DNA from: Thermoplasmatales archaeon
Lineage (GTDB): Archaea; Thermoplasmatota; JASEFT01; JAUWIS01
Reading direction: 5' to 3'
Length of the DNA stretch: 25,728 nt
Assembly: GCA_030019485.1 (NCBI GenBank)
Contig: JASEEW010000004.1
Span: 1-25,728, forward strand
Under the pieces are notes generated by a model. That model saw only the letters and a program-made list of their open reading frames with translations. It was not told the origin of the DNA and did no database searches. Position numbers and translations under genes: made by a program. Shown here one piece after another: positions 1-9,390 of this stretch (its first letter is position 1; every line of letters begins with the position of its first letter).

Positions 1-151
1 ATCGAAACTAAAACAATCGAAGCTAATCGAGGGAGTTTCTTTGGTATCGGTTTACGCATATTTATTCCCATCCCTTTATCGTTCTCTCCCCCCCATTCTT
101 GCTAGTCCCTAATAGGTATACCAGATATATAAGCCCTTCCTATCCTACACC

Positions 152-161
152 CCCTATAGGG
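152..161. repeat. Perfect 10-bp palindrome upstream of the first gene
   Basis: CCCTATAGGG reads the same on both strands and ends ten bases before the TATA box at 172-180. The spacing would suit a regulator binding next to the BRE/TATA region, but no regulator is identified and a chance palindrome cannot be excluded. The wider 1-171 stretch holds C-rich runs, a second TATA-like string at 125-132 and no convincing gene. Confidence 0.35.
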
Positions 162-171
162 AGGGCGATAC

Positions 172-180
172 CTTTTTAAA
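172..180 (+). promoter_or_regulatory. TATA box of the acylphosphatase-like gene
   Basis: CTTTTTAAA lies about 35 bases before the ATG at 212, the usual place for an archaeal TATA element serving a transcript with a very short leader. No strong Shine-Dalgarno sequence precedes the ATG; only a weak GATAGGA is present. Confidence 0.5.
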
Positions 181-211
181 CCCTCTGATGTATTAGTTTT
201 TTGATAGGATC

Positions 212-748
212 ATGATACGAGGAGTAATAACTATATTTGGTGATGTTCAGGGTGCTGGTTATCGAGCCCATGTTATGAAAATGGCAAGAAATGCTAAGTT
301 AGTGGGTTATGTAGAAAATATACTGGATGGTACAGTGAAGGTTGTTTGTGAAGGAGAGAAAGAGAGGATTGAAAATTTTGTGTCTGGAATAAAGATAAAA
401 ACAGAAATAGTAGAAGTTGAGGACATAAAAGTTGATTACAACGATGCTACTGGTGAGTTTGAAGGTAAAGGTTTTGATATACAGGTTGAAGAATCATTTA
501 AAGGAATGATTAGGGAGTTGTTCCAGGGGTATGTAACATCTGAAAAATATTTCAATAAAGGTTTTGAGAAACAGGATAAAATGCTTGAGAAACAGGATGA
601 GACAATAAAGGTTATAGGCAATAGATTTGATGACATGGACATAAAGTATGGGGATTTGTCAAAGACTATGGCATCCATGAATGGGAAGTTGGATAAATTA
701 ACAAATCTTTTTGAAAAACTTGTGAACCATTTTGTTAAGAAAGAATAA
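212..748 (+). CDS. Acylphosphatase-like protein with C-terminal coiled-coil extension
   Basis: Residues 1-90 match the acylphosphatase fold. The phosphate loop GDVQGAGYR (residues 10-18) supplies the catalytic Arg18, and GYVENILDGTV (32-42) supplies the catalytic Asn36. The family hydrolyses acyl phosphates in the cytosol and is normally about 90 residues long. This protein has 178. Residues 95-178 are charged and heptad-like (KQDKMLEKQDE, MASMNGKLDKLTNLFEKL), which suggests a coiled coil for oligomerisation or partner binding. The gene converges on the MIP18-family gene with a 25-base gap. Both catalytic residues are present, so activity is plausible; the role of the tail is unknown. Confidence 0.8.
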   Translation: MIRGVITIFGDVQGAGYRAHVMKMARNAKLVGYVENILDGTVKVVCEGEKERIENFVSGIKIKTEIVEVEDIKVDYNDATGEFEGKGFDIQVEESFKGMIRELFQGYVTSEKYFNKGFEKQDKMLEKQDETIKVIGNRFDDMDIKYGDLSKTMASMNGKLDKLTNLFEKLVNHFVKKE

Positions 749-773
749 AAAGTTATTTTGATTTACCCCATTT

Positions 774-1055
774 TCATTCCTTATTAATCATTTCTGTGAA
801 CTGTTTTGCCTGAATATGGTTTATGATTTCTATGTTTACCTTTTTTACGCCTTCAACTGATTTTACTGCGTCCTTTATCATTTTTGCAATATGAATTCCC
901 ATTGGGCAGAACGGCGACGACGGCCTGAATATTAATGAAATATTTCCATCGTTTATATCAATACCTGCAATTAGACCCATCTCATACACGTTCATGTTTA
1001 TCTCAGGGTCCATCACTGTTTTCAGTTTCTCAACAATTTTCTCTTTCAACCCCAT
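774..1055 (-). CDS. MIP18/DUF59-family iron-sulfur assembly protein
   Basis: A small protein of 93 residues from ATG 1055, or 95 from TTG 1061. DPE at residues 16-18 followed by VYEMGLI matches the DPEL...DLGLI signature of the MIP18/PaaD/SufT family, and Cys50 in SPFCPMG matches the family's conserved Cys-Pro. Such proteins help deliver iron-sulfur clusters in the cytosol. The gene follows surface protein A with almost no gap. GAGG at 1067-1070 is 5 bases from the TTG and 11 from the ATG, so the start is uncertain. Its pairing with a surface-protein gene looks like co-transcription without an obvious shared role. Confidence 0.85.
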   Translation of the reverse strand: MGLKEKIVEKLKTVMDPEINMNVYEMGLIAGIDINDGNISLIFRPSSPFCPMGIHIAKMIKDAVKSVEGVKKVNIEIINHIQAKQFTEMINKE

Positions 1056-1061
1056 AGCCAA

Positions 1062-4000
1062 TCATTCCTCAAACATTGCGCCGCATTTCGGGCATTTGTT
1101 AGCAGATGCAGGTATGAATGCGCCGCATTCTGAGCATTTGACAAGCTCTTCTTCAAACTCAGCGCCGCAGTAAGGGCATTTCTTGAAGGTCTCAGGTATT
1201 TTTTTGCCGCATTCACCGCATTCAATAAACTCTTCCTTTTTGATTTTTGCTTTCAGTATCAGCAGATAGGGTTTTATTTTTTCCCTCTTTTTGAAGAAAA
1301 TTACACCTACGACAACTATAATCACTATTGCGGCCACTATGCCTATAATCAAAGATGTGTAATCTGGTGGAGGTACAGGTTTTCCTGATACTGTCAGTTG
1401 GGCTGTTTCATCTGCTGTTGACAGGTTGTATGCATGGTCAACAACAGTTATTTTCACAGGATATGTTCCACCTTTGTTTGGTGCTGTAATCTCCTTTGAA
1501 TAGGTACCATCAGAGCCAACATCAACAGGGTAGTTTTCTCCATTTAATGTGAGGGTTGCTGTAACATTTTCTACTGGTATATTTTCTAGGTTGTATTTTA
1601 TTGTTCCAGAAATATTTGTTGTTTCACCTGCCTTGACTTCTTGGATAGGATTAATGGAAACCAGGAGGGATGATGGCTTAATCATAATTTCAGGCAGGAT
1701 TACCCTTATTTTCGTGTTATTTTCAATGTATTCATATATCTGGCTTGTGCAGTTTTCATAGGTTACATTTACCAGATAGTTTGTGTCAGTTGGTAAAGCA
1801 GTTACTACTGTTCCGTTCTCATCAGTTAAGCTGCTAGCAACAAGCTCAAATGGCTCAGTTTGTGTGGAGTAGACATTTACTGTAGCATTATGTAAAACAC
1901 TATCTGCAAGGTCTGCAACCTCTACTGTCAACCACCATGACCTGTGTATTGTTGCATCTATCGATATGATTTGTGGTACTGTAACATTGATAAGGTATGC
2001 GTTGCCCATGGTAAATGTCAAAGGAGACGTGAGATTCGTGTTGTTTGCATATAACACAGATGCACCTATACTTATGTCTGTTGCATTGATAAACGAGTTT
2101 TCAATATTTACAGTAGTAGCATTAAGTTTTAAATCACCGTTAAGGTTAAACCCTGTAGCATTAAACAGTTTGCAGGTCAGGTCAACAGTTCCATTTATAA
2201 CACTGTTTTGTATGCTTATCTCTGATTCACCGATTCCAATAATGTCCAACATCATGGTGGAATTAATTACAGTAAGAACACTATTACCGTACAAATATAG
2301 TTTCAGGTTTGCATCACTTGTTATAACGCTGTTTTGCACAATCAGTTTTCCATTGTTTAACACGATTATCTCACATTGTTTTTCAGTGTTTTCTTTCATT
2401 ATCAGTGTTGCGTTGGATAAGGTTAAACAACCACCGTTTTTGACTATTATGTACCCTCTCCAAGTGAAAGAGGGTGGCAGGACCTTGTCAGAGTCTAGGA
2501 CCATACTGTGTTCAGCATATACAAAAATAGATTCAGATTTTTCATTGTTCAATACATTGCTCTCTTCAGGGGTAGAGTTCGTGATTTTTACAGTAATCAG
2601 CACATTCCCTCCTTCACCTGAAGTATTGAATGATATGTTTACAAATAAACTATCTTCAGCCGCCACAGAAATGTTTGAACTATTAAACAGTATACCATCC
2701 TTATAGAATTTTATTACAGCATCTTTGGCATCTGTTTCACCTGAATTAAAAATGCTGGCAGATATTGTTATCTCATCCCCTTCCACAGCAAATGGATTAG
2801 AGAACAAAATGTTTTCAACAGATAGTTCCGGCCTTGAATACACTGTAACCAATCCATATGCTTCATTGTTTTCATAATTGGTCTCTGGAATTACAGCTAT
2901 TACGTCCAATGGGTTTACTACCACAGAAATGTTATGCACCTCAGATGGCGTTGTTGATACAGCAGTCCAGCTCACTGAGACAAACTTACTACCTCCCACT
3001 ACTACATCAGCATTTCTCTTACCAAACTCTTCACCATTATCATAAAATATCACAGGGACATTGTAGGCGTTTGTTGTTCCGGTATTATAGATTGTTGCAT
3101 TAACCTGAACAACCTCATTTTGCATTACGCTGTTACTGACATCCATATTAACTGTAAATTCAGGTATGAGTTTGGTGAATACTACTGTGACTAATTCTGT
3201 GTTGTATTCTTTATCAATATATGGGAACTGTACAAAACTCATGTTGCTTGATACAAAATAATTGCTGTAATAGCATTCAACTTTATAATTACCTACAAAT
3301 TTTGAGTTGGGCCAGTTTTTTGGCAGCATTACATCAGTAGGCACTGGTACTATCACCTTACCATTTTCTGTTTTGTTAATAGGTTTTCCCAAATAATCAA
3401 GAACTATATTTGATGGTGTCTCTGTTAGATTCACCTCAACCCTTACACCATCTAAGAATGTACCAGGAAAATCTGTTGTCCTTATATCCAGCCATCTATA
3501 AAGTATAATAGTTGAACTATCATCAGAAATAAATGGTGGATTCCCAGTTTCTGGTATACCGCCCGTTTCTGATGAGTCCACTGTTACGTTATATAAATAT
3601 ACCTCAGATTTTTCACATGCTCTTAAAGCATTATGCTGCATATCAGCATCTATAAAATATGTTGAAGGACTTGTGGGCACGGGCACACCGTCTCTTGGAT
3701 CAACGTCACGTCTGAGGAAATCTATGTCCATATATGTGTCAATAGCATAAAGTTTTGAGTTGACAAGGTGGATATCATTTTCATATGAGAAAACAACCCT
3801 TACGGAATCAAATGTCACATTCACGTTCCCGTCATTCTCAAATATTACCCAAAGTTTTTCTAAATCCTTAATATTATCTATCCCTTCACTAAACAAATCA
3901 AATATTTTAGTATCAGTTTTATTTTGCGGCTGAATAGGGGTATTTTGGTATAAACCATCTTTGGAATATTGAACAAAGTTTTTACCATCGTATGAATCAT

Positions 4001-4745
4001 TAGCCTCGTAGGTTATTTCAAGTACAACCGCAGTAAGCCTATCTGTCTTCATCGCTACATCAGAGGGAATAAACTGAAACGTGTTGATTACCCCTGGTAA
4101 AAATGTGAAATTTGATGGCCTTGAAACAAATACCTGTTCCGGTAATGTACATTCATAATAATGCTCTATCCTAGAATTGATAATTGTAACATTGCTATTC
4201 TCAAAATATAGTAACGGGCAGTCATCGTTGTCATCCCTCTCAAGCACAGTAGGTATTTCCTCTACATTTGTGATTGTGGAATTAATAATGGTAACATTGC
4301 TGTTTGTAATAGTAATCCATCCCGGGAATGCGATTTTTGAGTCTTTGATGTACAATTCTGAGTTGTCGATTGTTAAACTAAATTTTAACCAGGGATCAAG
4401 TTGCTTTGGCGTTACTGTCAATGTTGCATTGTTCTCCATTATAAGTTTACTGTTATTATTTAAAGTCATGAAATGCCTGTCCTTTTCATAATTGGCTTGG
4501 ATAAACTGTAGGGTTGCCCCATTCCTAATATCCAGTACGCCGTTGCTCACAGTAATGTTTCCTTTCTGCCTAAATGTTACATTCCCATGAATTGGATAGG
4601 TTGTGTCTGTTACATATATGTCCTCATCACTCTCAACAATACTTTCTTTTGCGTTGATTTCTACTGCTTTGTATTTAGGTGCTAAACTAATTATTAGGCT
4701 CAGGGCAATAATCACTAATGCCGCTACCAATATTGTTTTCTTCAT
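1062..4745 (-). CDS. Surface protein A: beta-helix, CARDB, membrane anchor and cytoplasmic zinc ribbons
   Basis: A 1227-residue protein that starts with a hydrophobic signal segment (residues 4-24). The outer part has short repeats such as NSNVTIINSTIT, typical of right-handed beta-helices, and many Asn-X-Ser/Thr sequons. Two CARDB-like Ig domains lie in the middle (about 530-740), then more beta-helix repeats and a late Ig-like domain (about 1040-1125). A transmembrane helix (about 1130-1152) precedes a basic stretch and two CxxC...CxxC zinc ribbons (Cys1176/1179/1190/1193 and 1204/1207/1218/1221), which should be cytoplasmic. It is a longer paralog of surface protein B and is divergent from pilin-adhesin A. 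Its ligand and role are not known. Confidence 0.8.
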   Translation of the reverse strand: MKKTILVAALVIIALSLIISLAPKYKAVEINAKESIVESDEDIYVTDTTYPIHGNVTFRQKGNITVSNGVLDIRNGATLQFIQANYEKDRHFMTLNNNSKLIMENNATLTVTPKQLDPWLKFSLTIDNSELYIKDSKIAFPGWITITNSNVTIINSTITNVEEIPTVLERDDNDDCPLLYFENSNVTIINSRIEHYYECTLPEQVFVSRPSNFTFLPGVINTFQFIPSDVAMKTDRLTAVVLEITYEANDSYDGKNFVQYSKDGLYQNTPIQPQNKTDTKIFDLFSEGIDNIKDLEKLWVIFENDGNVNVTFDSVRVVFSYENDIHLVNSKLYAIDTYMDIDFLRRDVDPRDGVPVPTSPSTYFIDADMQHNALRACEKSEVYLYNVTVDSSETGGIPETGNPPFISDDSSTIILYRWLDIRTTDFPGTFLDGVRVEVNLTETPSNIVLDYLGKPINKTENGKVIVPVPTDVMLPKNWPNSKFVGNYKVECYYSNYFVSSNMSFVQFPYIDKEYNTELVTVVFTKLIPEFTVNMDVSNSVMQNEVVQVNATIYNTGTTNAYNVPVIFYDNGEEFGKRNADVVVGGSKFVSVSWTAVSTTPSEVHNISVVVNPLDVIAVIPETNYENNEAYGLVTVYSRPELSVENILFSNPFAVEGDEITISASIFNSGETDAKDAVIKFYKDGILFNSSNISVAAEDSLFVNISFNTSGEGGNVLITVKITNSTPEESNVLNNEKSESIFVYAEHSMVLDSDKVLPPSFTWRGYIIVKNGGCLTLSNATLIMKENTEKQCEIIVLNNGKLIVQNSVITSDANLKLYLYGNSVLTVINSTMMLDIIGIGESEISIQNSVINGTVDLTCKLFNATGFNLNGDLKLNATTVNIENSFINATDISIGASVLYANNTNLTSPLTFTMGNAYLINVTVPQIISIDATIHRSWWLTVEVADLADSVLHNATVNVYSTQTEPFELVASSLTDENGTVVTALPTDTNYLVNVTYENCTSQIYEYIENNTKIRVILPEIMIKPSSLLVSINPIQEVKAGETTNISGTIKYNLENIPVENVTATLTLNGENYPVDVGSDGTYSKEITAPNKGGTYPVKITVVDHAYNLSTADETAQLTVSGKPVPPPDYTSLIIGIVAAIVIIVVVGVIFFKKREKIKPYLLILKAKIKKEEFIECGECGKKIPETFKKCPYCGAEFEEELVKCSECGAFIPASANKCPKCGAMFEE

Positions 4746-4776
4746 AAACCCACCACTACTTATAATGTTTTAACCC

Positions 4777-4786
4777 TATATAAATA
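4777..4786 (-). promoter_or_regulatory. TATA box of surface protein A; left copy of a 10-bp direct repeat
   Basis: TATATAAATA (reverse TATTTATATA) lies about 35 bases upstream of the ATG at 4745. The same ten bases recur at 4924-4933, where they serve as the TATA box of the divergent pilin gene. They bracket the heptamer element between the two genes. Confidence 0.55.
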
Positions 4787-4923
4787 TTAGTAGCCAGTAG
4801 TCAGAGGTTAGTAGTTAGGGAGAAAGAACGAAACAGTTTCCCTATCCCCTATCTACTTGCCCCTAAATCCTTGCCTGCCCTAGCCCCTAACTACTAGTCC
4901 CTAGCTACTTGATTTGAGCGATA
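4787..4923. repeat. Palindromic heptamer-repeat element
   Basis: The left arm (4789-4816) is four heptamers: AGTAGCC, AGTAGTC, AGAGGTT, AGTAGTT. The right arm (4882-4909) is the complementary type: AGCCCCT, AACTACT, AGTCCCT, AGCTACT, with more such units in the same phase from about 4850. The arms fit AGNRGTY and its complement, so the element could fold into an imperfect hairpin. It has no coding capacity and shares its design with 24062-24161. Confidence 0.65.
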
Positions 4924-4933
4924 TATATAAATA
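4924..4933 (+). promoter_or_regulatory. TATA box of pilin-adhesin A; right copy of the 10-bp direct repeat
   Basis: TATATAAATA is centred about 28 bases before the ATG at 4957, predicting a leaderless or nearly leaderless transcript. No Shine-Dalgarno sequence is present, which agrees with leaderless translation. Confidence 0.65.
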
Positions 4934-4956
4934 GAACTAAAAGAATATAATAATGT

Positions 4957-7900
4957 ATGAAGATAAAGAAAAGTGAGAAAGGGGTTTCTGAGGTTGTAGG
5001 CTCCATTCTCATTCTTATGATAACAGTTACCATGTTTGCGGTTGTTATGCTATGGGTTGTATCATATCCTACACCCTCTGGTAGGGCGTATGTTGACCTG
5101 AACGCAGAGGTAAACGGGCAGTATGTAAATATCAGCCATTTTGGGGGTGAATCTTTGGAAAATGATGACACGGTTATTTATGTTTACATTAACAGCAGTT
5201 TGGCAGGCTCATACAAGATATCTGATGCGGATAACTACGCAAGTATAGGTGACAGCCTCAGTGTGGGTGAAACATGGTCAAAAACCTTTACATCTATAAC
5301 AGGTACGTCTACTGTTTGGGTCGTGATTGTTGACACAAAAGGCAGTGAGGTAATATATGATAAAATAGTTCAGAGTGTTTCAGGAAACAACAAACCTGTT
5401 GTTGCATTCGCCTGCACTGTCCCAAGTTCTGTTCCTGCTGATGGCAGCACAGGATTCAAAATTTATGCATATATTTTGGACCCTGACAAGGATGTTTCAA
5501 CTGTAGCAGTTAATTTATCATCTGTTGGGAAAAGCACATACTCCATGAGTTCTACAGATAAGATTATTTTCAAATCATCATCCCTCACCATACCTGTGGG
5601 GACCTTGTCAGGAAGGTATATTTGTCAGATTGATGCAACTGATAGCAACAGCAATACTGCAACAGGGTATGTGTGGATTACTGTAACAGACCCATCTGTT
5701 TTAGGGGGTGGCGGTTTTGCTGGTGAGAGCAGCAGCTACGGCGATCAGGGTTTCATGATAACAAATGATTTCAACAGCACAACAGACATGAGGATATTTA
5801 ATCAGACAGATACAATATGGGTGAAAATGGCAAGTAATGTACTTACCAATGTGAGAATAAACAATTTGTTCAGAATGAAGGATGTTTATGGCAATATACT
5901 TACACCCCCAACATCAAGCAGTGCATTTATATACTATAAGTATGAAGGGGGGTACTATTTTTACGTGTACTCCTTTGAGGTGAAAAATATACAGGGAATC
6001 AGTGATGACGGTGGTGTTTACCCAACACACATAGAGTTAAAGGATTATTCAGGGCATGTGTTCATTGTGGACACAACAATTATTGTAAAGGATATAAATG
6101 GAGGCATACCAAGTTATGGAACACTTAAAACCTATTCTAATGCAGCATGTACTGTTGAATCATCATGGTTTGACTCAGAAGGGATGATGTACGTTAAAGT
6201 TTTTACAAAAACAGTTGGGGGTGCTGACTCTGCAATTGTCGGGAACATTGAAATCAGGGATTTCATAGGTGGAGCGCAGGTTAAAAGAAGACCTGGGAAT
6301 GAGCCTGTGAGCAACATAACAAAGGTTGGTGGCAACTACTCATTCAGCATAAACCTTTCAAATGCAAACCAGGACCCCTGGCTTCATCCTGGAAACAACA
6401 CATACACATTGTTTGTCAGAAACTTCACAGATGCTGATGAGTCGTATCAGAATCTGGCTCTGCAGGTAATCATATATGCCCCTGCAAAAATGCTTGATAT
6501 TATCGCAGGTATTGATGAGGCGCAGGACCCTGCATGGAAGACAAAGGATTATCTGTATTTTTATGAGAATGACAACTACTGGACAAGAACATGTCTTGAG
6601 CATGACCCAAACAAGGTTGTATCAATTCTTGATGTCGCAGTTGGGGATATGGATGAGGATGGTGATTTGGATGTTGTTGGTGGTGCTGAGGCAAAATATG
6701 TTTACCTCTATGATAATCTGAAAGGGGATGGTAGTAAATGGAACAGGACAACAATTGATGATTTAACCTCAACAGGTGAAAAACCATGGTGTGTTGAGGT
6801 TGGGGACATGGATGGGGATGGCGCTGTTGATATTGTTGTTGGAACGGACAGCAAAAATGTTTATCTTTATCTCAACGATGGTGCCTGGACAAGAAGTGCA
6901 GTTAGCACTGGTGAGGGTGTTTATTCCATAGCAGTGAGCGACTTTGATAGGGATGACTCTTTGGATATTGCTGTTGGCAGAAGCAGTGGTAAGATAACAA
7001 TTTATTTGAACAGGGGAAATGGGACGTTTAGAGGGGAGCCGGGCACACCCACGTATTACTATGCAAATGCAGAATGGATCGCTGAGGGAAATATTACTGG
7101 TGGCAATTATTTGAATACTATGGCAAGCGATAATGTGTATGAAAACCTTACTGAGGGATGGACGACCTCTGTAGGTCCAACCACAAATGACAACGCAACC
7201 AGTGATATACCTGTGCTCGGCACAAGGACGAATACATACACTGCAACTTTCATTGATGATGGCATATATGAGAAGATAAAAGAGGTAACAGACTCAGGTA
7301 TTAATAAAATAGACCACAGATGGACAATCACTTTAACAGCTGGTGGGGAATCATGGGTGTTTAATGTGGAGGCAAAAAGGGAACTGGGCGCTCAGGGGGA
7401 TGATAATTTTGATTTCTATTATTCAACAACAGGCTCTTTCACAGGTGAGGAGGTTAAGATGCTGACTGTTACAACGACATCCAGTGGTGTTTACTACAAT
7501 TATACTTTTCCAGAGGGTTCTCTTGGAGGCGTATCTACAATATATATCCGTGCGGTTGACACAAACAGGGATGCCGCAGATGATGCTGGCAATGAGCAGG
7601 ATACGTTATCCATAGACAGAATGTACATTGCCACAACACAGCCGAACAGCACATACTCTTCACTTACACATGTATGGCGCATCCCAGATGTCAAAGCAGG
7701 TGAGGCTTCATATTCATTTTATGTGGAAGCAAATCATACCTCCAATTCTGAAAATGATAATTTCACGTTTCAGTACTCAATAAACAATGCTACATGGTAT
7801 GATATGCTGAATGTAACTAAAACCACGGATGATAACGTGCTTCAAACATATTCATTTCCCGCCATTAATGGAACGATTTACATCAGGGTTGTTGATACAA

Positions 7901-8481
7901 ACAGCACAGGAGGATACACAGTGAACGACACACTTTATGTGGATAAAATGTTTATTAGGTCTATGTCAGCGGAAACAGAATCAATCAGTTTCACTGCAGG
8001 AAGTAGCACCATAAACTGTTTAGCAACAGCAGATTTAGATGGAGATGGGAGTAATGATATTGCTGCGGGAGACAGCAGCGGCATTGTCTGGCAGTGCATC
8101 AATAGCGGGACTGGAACAGTTTTTGCAGTGTCTCAGGTTGCTGATGCAGGCAGCACTGTCAATGGTATTGGTATAGGGAACCTCGTTGGTACAAGCAAAC
8201 TGGATATAGCAGTCGGTACAAGCGGTGGCAAGGTGTATGTGTATGAGAATGATGGCAGCTGGACAAGAACAGAGGTTGCTTCTACTGGTGTGACAATCTA
8301 TGACCTTGCAGTTGGCGACATGGAAAGTGACGGTGATGATGACATTGTGATAGCAACAGGCTCAGGGCAAACAGTTGGGGGAGTGCATTATTATGAGAAT
8401 GATGGAAGCTGGACAGGCACAGCTGTGGATAACTGTGGCACACCTGTGTTTTGTGTGACGGTAGGGGATATCAATGGATAA
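4957..8481 (+). CDS. Giant pilin-adhesin A: type IV pilin N-terminus with split FG-GAP propeller
   Basis: A 1174-residue protein. The class III prepilin signal is short: KSEKG ends at residue 9, then VSEVVGSILILMI opens the hydrophobic pilin helix. Archaeal prepilin peptidase should cut after Gly9. A pilin head (about 30-145) and several Ig-like domains (about 148-510) follow. FG-GAP/VCBS blades with calcium-type loops have their key Asp or Asn at residues 564, 617, 662, 1026, 1075 and 1121. Two related beta-sandwich repeats (about 690-1010) are inserted between blades. The last residues, VGDING (1169-1174), form only the first strand of a blade; the rest of that blade is probably LDIIAG...YLYFYEN at about 513-533. 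The first 245 residues are homologous to pilin-adhesin B. The stop overlaps the next gene by 8 bases. Confidence 0.85.
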   Translation: MKIKKSEKGVSEVVGSILILMITVTMFAVVMLWVVSYPTPSGRAYVDLNAEVNGQYVNISHFGGESLENDDTVIYVYINSSLAGSYKISDADNYASIGDSLSVGETWSKTFTSITGTSTVWVVIVDTKGSEVIYDKIVQSVSGNNKPVVAFACTVPSSVPADGSTGFKIYAYILDPDKDVSTVAVNLSSVGKSTYSMSSTDKIIFKSSSLTIPVGTLSGRYICQIDATDSNSNTATGYVWITVTDPSVLGGGGFAGESSSYGDQGFMITNDFNSTTDMRIFNQTDTIWVKMASNVLTNVRINNLFRMKDVYGNILTPPTSSSAFIYYKYEGGYYFYVYSFEVKNIQGISDDGGVYPTHIELKDYSGHVFIVDTTIIVKDINGGIPSYGTLKTYSNAACTVESSWFDSEGMMYVKVFTKTVGGADSAIVGNIEIRDFIGGAQVKRRPGNEPVSNITKVGGNYSFSINLSNANQDPWLHPGNNTYTLFVRNFTDADESYQNLALQVIIYAPAKMLDIIAGIDEAQDPAWKTKDYLYFYENDNYWTRTCLEHDPNKVVSILDVAVGDMDEDGDLDVVGGAEAKYVYLYDNLKGDGSKWNRTTIDDLTSTGEKPWCVEVGDMDGDGAVDIVVGTDSKNVYLYLNDGAWTRSAVSTGEGVYSIAVSDFDRDDSLDIAVGRSSGKITIYLNRGNGTFRGEPGTPTYYYANAEWIAEGNITGGNYLNTMASDNVYENLTEGWTTSVGPTTNDNATSDIPVLGTRTNTYTATFIDDGIYEKIKEVTDSGINKIDHRWTITLTAGGESWVFNVEAKRELGAQGDDNFDFYYSTTGSFTGEEVKMLTVTTTSSGVYYNYTFPEGSLGGVSTIYIRAVDTNRDAADDAGNEQDTLSIDRMYIATTQPNSTYSSLTHVWRIPDVKAGEASYSFYVEANHTSNSENDNFTFQYSINNATWYDMLNVTKTTDDNVLQTYSFPAINGTIYIRVVDTNSTGGYTVNDTLYVDKMFIRSMSAETESISFTAGSSTINCLATADLDGDGSNDIAAGDSSGIVWQCINSGTGTVFAVSQVADAGSTVNGIGIGNLVGTSKLDIAVGTSGGKVYVYENDGSWTRTEVASTGVTIYDLAVGDMESDGDDDIVIATGSGQTVGGVHYYENDGSWTGTAVDNCGTPVFCVTVGDING

Positions 8482-9349
8482 GATAAATAATAATGGCATA
8501 AAACGCGCTTCTGCTCGTTCCATTCCATCCTCAATTTCCCTGCGGAAATCTAAGGATGGTCAGGCATCTGCTGTCGGGGCAATGCTGGCCGTTGTTGTGG
8601 TTCTCACACTGCTCTCGGTAGTTACCCTTTATTATGTTCCTGAGTGGATGAAGGAGAGAGAGGCGAACCACATGTCCACATTGCTCGGCGAGTTTGGCGA
8701 TCTGAAAAAAAACATAGATTCCCAGATAATCAATGGGGATACCACTGTTGAAGCCTCCTCACCATTTGTCCTTGGGACTGAGGGCATACCTGTTTTCACA
8801 TTCACAACACAGGGCACGCTGACAATAGACCCTTATACATGCTCTTTTAACATTTGGGATGAGGGTAAAACCCTGAATATTACAAGCATGGGCATCATTA
8901 AATTCTCATCAAGCAACCAGTATTACCCGCAGCAGTCTTTCATATACATGGATGGGGGAGTGATTGTTGACCAGAGCGGGGGTGAAACAATGAGAATCCA
9001 GCCAACATTTACTGTTACGAACCAGTCAGGCATAACAATAACCACAACATTAATCTCCATCTGCGGGGAAAAAAAGGAGCTTACAGGCAGCAGAACTGAA
9101 AGCATAAAAACCAGGCTTGTCTGCTCACAGCTAAAAGAGTTTGCATGGGTTGACGGGGAAAACATTACTGTCACAATCAAATCATTATATGTTGATGCAT
9201 GGAATAATTTTTTTGACAGCAGCTTAAATGTTTTAAACCCTACTGATTACGGTATTTCAAAGAACCCTGATAACATTGTTGTAGAAATATACAATGTAAA
9301 GTCCTTGAGCATAAGATTTGTTTCCATAGAGGCAACAACTAGCAGATAA
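8474..9349 (+). CDS. Minor pilin A with class III signal peptide
   Basis: A 291-residue protein. RKSKDG (24-29) followed by QASAVGAMLAVVVVLTLL fits a prepilin cleavage site after Gly29 and a hydrophobic assembly helix, as in haloarchaeal pilin-like proteins of the DUF7289 type. The leader of 29 residues is long for a prepilin. The remainder is a beta-rich, probably extracellular domain. It is a paralog of minor pilin B (19057-19893), with a shared leader and pilin helix start. It overlaps the pilin-adhesin A stop by 8 bases, so the two are probably translated together; GGGGAT at 8464-8469 may act as a ribosome-binding site. Family membership is seen; a role as a minor or tip-priming pilin is inferred. 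Confidence 0.75.
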   Translation: MDKINNNGIKRASARSIPSSISLRKSKDGQASAVGAMLAVVVVLTLLSVVTLYYVPEWMKEREANHMSTLLGEFGDLKKNIDSQIINGDTTVEASSPFVLGTEGIPVFTFTTQGTLTIDPYTCSFNIWDEGKTLNITSMGIIKFSSSNQYYPQQSFIYMDGGVIVDQSGGETMRIQPTFTVTNQSGITITTTLISICGEKKELTGSRTESIKTRLVCSQLKEFAWVDGENITVTIKSLYVDAWNNFFDSSLNVLNPTDYGISKNPDNIVVEIYNVKSLSIRFVSIEATTSR

Positions 9350-9390
9350 AAATATCCAGGAAAGTTCCGGTACAGAGGATGTAACATGAT

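Noticed and set aside
1966..2706. Plus-strand open frame of 246 codons
   Set aside because: It lies wholly within surface protein A on the other strand; its translation has no recognisable domain and the minus-strand product is clear.
8440..8481. Truncated or frameshifted 3' end of pilin-adhesin A
   Set aside because: The end supplies the strand missing from the first propeller segment, giving seven blades, and it overlaps an intact downstream gene in the manner of coupled operon genes.
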